Source of the DNA: Flavobacteriales bacterium UBA5422 | Lineage (GTDB): Bacteria > Bacteroidota > Bacteroidia > Flavobacteriales_D > Crocinitomicaceae | Length of the DNA: 16,332 nt | NCBI GenBank assembly: GCA_002409405.1 | Contig: DHNG01000041.1 | Coordinates: forward strand, 99,784-116,115 | Reading direction: 5' to 3' | Shown here: in pieces, positions 14,393-16,332 of the stretch | Layout: each line of letters starts with the position of its first letter | Numbering within the stretch: position 1 is the first letter of the stretch | Position numbers and translations under genes: made by a program | Notes under the pieces: model-generated | What the model was told of the DNA's origin: nothing | Database searches by the model: none | Seen by the model: the letters and a program-made list of their open reading frames with translations, nothing else

Positions 14393-14941
14393 CTACTCTT
14401 TTTCTAAACCTTCTAATTCAACATGATCTATTACTACATTCTCACTAAACGCATAAGGACTATTATGCGGATACTTTGCTGCAAGCGGGTCAATTGCAAA
14501 GAACCTCCCCAATCGTGGGTCGTGCATTCTGTACTTGTAATTCAAGGAGTTTCCTGCACCTTTTAGTTCATCATCTCGTTCTTGATTTTGGAATCCATAT
14601 CGATACCCATCCGAACTCTCTGTTCCATGCATTCCCGTCAGTTGCATCCCATACGGATAGTAATCCGAGAAACTTTCCACGTCTGCCAGGTAGTAATCCA
14701 GGTTCCCCGAACCATTTAACTGTGGCAACTTTGCATCCCTTACCACCTGCAAGACATTCCCCAAATGGTTGGACAGTTCATAGCGTTTGTCGCCTACCTC
14801 ATGGGCAAGTACTCCTGCATACTGATATCCGGCAACTCCCATTTGCATGTTTAATTGTTCCTGTCCCAAACGGCTTGAACCGTACAGGTTACGTTCCCGA
14901 AGATAGCCATTATTTACAAGATTCCGAACAATGCCGACATT
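14393..14941 (-). pseudogene. Orphan RHS repeat-associated core fragment
   Basis: C-terminal part of an Rhs/YD-repeat protein lacking all upstream YD repeats. The frame is open from 14941, just inside repeat copy 4, with no ATG; a TTG at 14869 could start it but cuts conserved sequence. Typical blocks in order: LRERNLYGSSRLG, YELSNHLGNVLQVVRDAKLP, YLADVESFSDYYPYGMQ, DGYRYGFQNQERDDE, then the core proper YRMHDPRLGRFFAIDPLAAK with YPHNSPYAFSENVVIDHVE and LEGLEKE before TAG. In Rhs proteins this core ends the shell that encloses the toxin and carries an Asp-protease release site; the toxin follows directly. Here a frameshift ends it before the ART-like tip. Higher GC than the tip, as usual for Rhs. 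Most likely a donor remnant of a former rhs 3' end. Confidence 0.8.
14595..14692 (-). repeat. 98-bp rhs core block, orphan copy
   Basis: Matches 16223-16320 with only two mismatches; the first 71 bp (14595-14665) are identical. Sequence on both sides is much more diverged. It encodes the YLADVESFSDYYPYGMQ to DGYRYGF segment. A candidate homology arm for exchange of toxin tips. Confidence 0.9.
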
Positions 14942-15126
14942 TCATCAGGTGCAGATTTAATACACCTCATACGAAAACACTGCTTTTAAGATACCTGTTT
15001 TGCGTTATTTTAATGAAAGCTATACCTTGAGTCCTTGAAAAAACAAAAAACCAGAAATAAATTATTTCTGGTTTTCAATTCATTAATCTTATAAAAATAG
15101 CTCAGGTGCAAGTTTGGAACATTACT
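14927..15126 (-). repeat. Cassette-end repeat, copy 4 (full 200 bp)
   Basis: Gap-free partner of copy 2 (about 90% identity by hand alignment). The 22-bp core is at 15105-15126 with one change, the last base T. It contains the terminator dyad at 15051-15071 and CAGGTGCA at 14946-14953 and 15103-15110. It begins 4 bp after the stop codon of the small membrane protein gene and passes directly into the orphan RHS core. Confidence 0.9.
15051..15071 (-). terminator. Terminator hairpin within repeat copy 4
   Basis: Perfect 10-bp dyad CCAGAAATAA and TTATTTCTGG around one central base. Leftward transcripts of the toxin and immunity genes would read it followed by a broken T-run (TTTTTTGTTTTTT). It should end transcription of the right-edge toxin operon before the orphan cassettes. 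Confidence 0.6.
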
Positions 15127-15130
15127 CCCA

Positions 15131-15424
15131 CTACCATGGATTTTCAGAACCTCTAAATATTGTTAAATGAAGTAAGAAATATATCATTAAAATAAACATG
15201 GTAAAAATCATTATTTTATTGGTTAGTTGACTATTGATACCAAATTTACTTTTGGTAAAATTAATAACAAGGATTACCATTATAGACAAAACTTGGATTA
15301 ACAACATCCCAATATCACCTAATCCAAGCCCAAAAGTGAAAACACCTAATAAAACTCCAATAATTGTGAAGACACAAAACAAGCTATAAATAACTATGAT
15401 ATAATTTAATAATTTATTTTTCAT
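15131..15424 (-). CDS. Small three-helix membrane protein, putative immunity protein of the lipase toxin
   Basis: A 97-residue, very hydrophobic protein with three predicted membrane helices (about 7-32, 38-56, 70-88) and a short polar C-terminus ending SENPW. Family not recognised. Its ATG overlaps the TGA of the toxin gene by 4 bp (ATGA), so it is translationally coupled to it, and it ends 4 bp before repeat copy 4. An integral inner-membrane immunity protein would suit a toxin that attacks membrane lipids from the periplasmic side, which is how known lipase effectors are often countered. The pairing rests on gene order; no sequence motif proves it. Confidence 0.6.
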   Translation of the reverse strand: MKNKLLNYIIVIYSLFCVFTIIGVLLGVFTFGLGLGDIGMLLIQVLSIMVILVINFTKSKFGINSQLTNKIMIFTMFILMIYFLLHLTIFRGSENPW

Positions 15425-16332
15425 TTTTTCTCTATCTTTTCTAGTTTCTTTATTTGTTTATTTTCAATCAATTCTGGATGTTCGACATCAAAGGAATGAG
15501 CATCCATCCATTCATGTAAATTATATTCTGAAGAAACATCAATAAAATATTGACGCACCTTAGGGCTGTTAGAATAGGTTTCACTTCCTGCCATTCCTCC
15601 TTGTACACCGTCAATTACATTAAAAATATGAATATGGTCATTAATTGCTGCCTCCCCCTTAGTTGTACCTGGATTTTCCCATTTAGATACACCTGTGTCT
15701 TTTTCATATGTGGGCGTAGCAATGGTAATTAAATTAACCTGTTCACCTGTTTCATCATAAAACATTTTGGCAGCTTGTATAGCAACATTTCCTCCATGAC
15801 TATGCCCTATTAATGTAACCTCCTCTCTTTCTATTCGATTTGTTTTGATATAATCAACTAATCGTTTAGCTGCTTTATATCTATCGATTTCATCATTTGT
15901 CAACTTAGATAAATCCTCCCATGAGAACGCTGAATTAGTTCTGTTATTATTGGTTAGATTTAATAATACTAATATTGATTTGGATGTCCATCTTCCAGGA
16001 TTAGATGATGTTCCATGGATAAAAAATGCCTCTAAACCTTCTAATTCTATAGCATGAATAACATTATTTTCTGAAAAAGCATATGGTGAGTTGTGAGGAT
16101 AATCTTTTTCCAACGGGTCCGTCATAAAGAACCTACCAATACGAGGGTCGTGCATACGGAATGTATAATTCACACTATTTCCAGCACCTTTCACCTCGTC
16201 ATCCTTCTCTTGTCCCTGGAAACCATATCGATACCCATCCGAACTCTCTGTTCCATGCATTCCCGTCAGTTGCATCCCATACGGATAGTAATCAGAGAAA
16301 CTTTCCACATCTGCCAGGTAATGGTTGAATTT
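15421..16332 (-). CDS. Rhs protein C-terminus with alpha/beta-hydrolase (lipase-like) toxin tip; 5' end outside window
   Basis: The frame is open to the right edge; the GTG at 16308 is inside conserved RHS sequence and is not the true start. Numbering from that codon: RHS core 1-91 (SFSDYYPYGMQ, DGYRYGFQGQEKDDE, YTFRMHDPRIGRFFMTDPL at 48-66, SPYAFSENNVIHAIELEGLE at 74-93), then the tip from about 94 to 295. The tip begins FFIHGTSSNPGRW (oxyanion-hole type HG motif, 96-107) and has the nucleophile elbow GHSHGG with Ser170. It offers an acid in NVIDG (Asp233) and a His in DAHSF (His271), a plausible Ser-Asp-His triad in the right order. This fits polymorphic lipase or esterase toxins delivered to rival cells; phospholipase activity is not proved. 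The C-terminus is Lys-rich (KQIKKLEKIEKK). It overlaps its likely immunity gene by 4 bp. Whether a full YD-repeat gene or another orphan lies upstream cannot be seen. Confidence 0.82.
   Translation of the reverse strand, partial: KFNHYLADVESFSDYYPYGMQLTGMHGTESSDGYRYGFQGQEKDDEVKGAGNSVNYTFRMHDPRIGRFFMTDPLEKDYPHNSPYAFSENNVIHAIELEGLEAFFIHGTSSNPGRWTSKSILVLLNLTNNNRTNSAFSWEDLSKLTNDEIDRYKAAKRLVDYIKTNRIEREEVTLIGHSHGGNVAIQAAKMFYDETGEQVNLITIATPTYEKDTGVSKWENPGTTKGEAAINDHIHIFNVIDGVQGGMAGSETYSNSPKVRQYFIDVSSEYNLHEWMDAHSFDVEHPELIENKQIKKLEKIEKK
16223..16320 (-). repeat. 98-bp rhs core block, right-edge copy
   Basis: Partner of 14595-14692 (two mismatches in 98 bp). Identity stops at the YLAD codons: the bases to the right (16321-16332) differ from the orphan copy, reading KFNH where the orphan reads LDYY. 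Confidence 0.9.

Noticed and set aside
14476..15030. Long plus-strand open frame (184 codons) opposite the orphan RHS core
   Set aside because: It is the antisense shadow of a conserved RHS core and runs through the repeat; its translation has no protein-like pattern.
11570..15126. Four direct repeats, considered as a CRISPR array
   Set aside because: Copies are about 700, 1400 and 1450 bp apart with genes between them; no regular spacers and no cas genes.
16308..16310. GTG as the start of the right-edge Rhs gene
   Set aside because: Conserved RHS residues (YLADV) continue in frame upstream to the window edge, so the gene is only cut by the window.

Overview
The window looks like a chromosomal segment of a Bacteroidota bacterium, probably order Flavobacteriales. 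The grounds are promoters of the TAnnTTTG type, no Shine-Dalgarno sequences where they would be expected, a TonB-dependent receptor paired with a DUF4249 lipoprotein, a Bacteroidota-style Wza/Wzc exopolysaccharide operon, and RHS/YD-repeat proteins with the RMHDPRxGRFF core. The genus is not assigned.

Left part (1-11014), ordinary core-like genome. A leftward PBP4-type D-Ala-D-Ala carboxypeptidase (dacB-like, 41-1489) diverges from a rightward five-gene polysaccharide operon (1570-7560). The operon encodes a family-4 glycosyltransferase, a Wza-like outer-membrane export lipoprotein, a Wzc-like chain-length regulator fused to a tyrosine kinase, RfbC/RmlC (dTDP-4-keto-6-deoxyglucose 3,5-epimerase) and a WecA/MraY-like polyprenyl-phosphate sugar-1-phosphate transferase. 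These would start a lipid-linked glycan, supply an L-rhamnose precursor, extend the glycan, and control its length and export. A 12-bp inverted repeat overlapping the last stop codon closes the operon. A fresh promoter then drives a TonB-dependent receptor and its DUF4249 lipoprotein (7636-11014).

Middle (11015-11609), no convincing gene: a hairpin-rich repeat-like element (11042-11226), then AT-rich DNA with at most one short coding remnant.

Right part (11570-16332), accessory and mostly AT-rich, all genes leftward. This is an array of polymorphic-toxin (Rhs) cassettes. At the right edge is the C-terminal end of an Rhs protein whose tip is an alpha/beta-hydrolase (lipase-like) toxin, overlapped by a small three-helix membrane protein that is probably its immunity partner. 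Downstream lie three displaced cassettes: (i) an orphan RHS core followed, one frameshift away, by a truncated ADP-ribosyltransferase-like toxin and a putative immunity gene; (ii) an unrecognised start-less toxin-like tail overlapping a small membrane protein, followed by a secreted protein; (iii) a short toxin-tail remnant and a putative immunity gene. Each of the four units ends at the same 22-bp sequence (11570, 12257, 13648, 15105). In two units it is part of a 200-bp repeat with a built-in terminator, and in a third part of a 63-bp partial copy. The simplest reading is a toxin/immunity locus in which new cassettes replace the tip by recombination between the rhs core (a 98-bp near-identical block is shared by the two cores) and the shared 3' repeat, leaving the old tips behind as an orphan array. 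This array is the most interesting part of the window.
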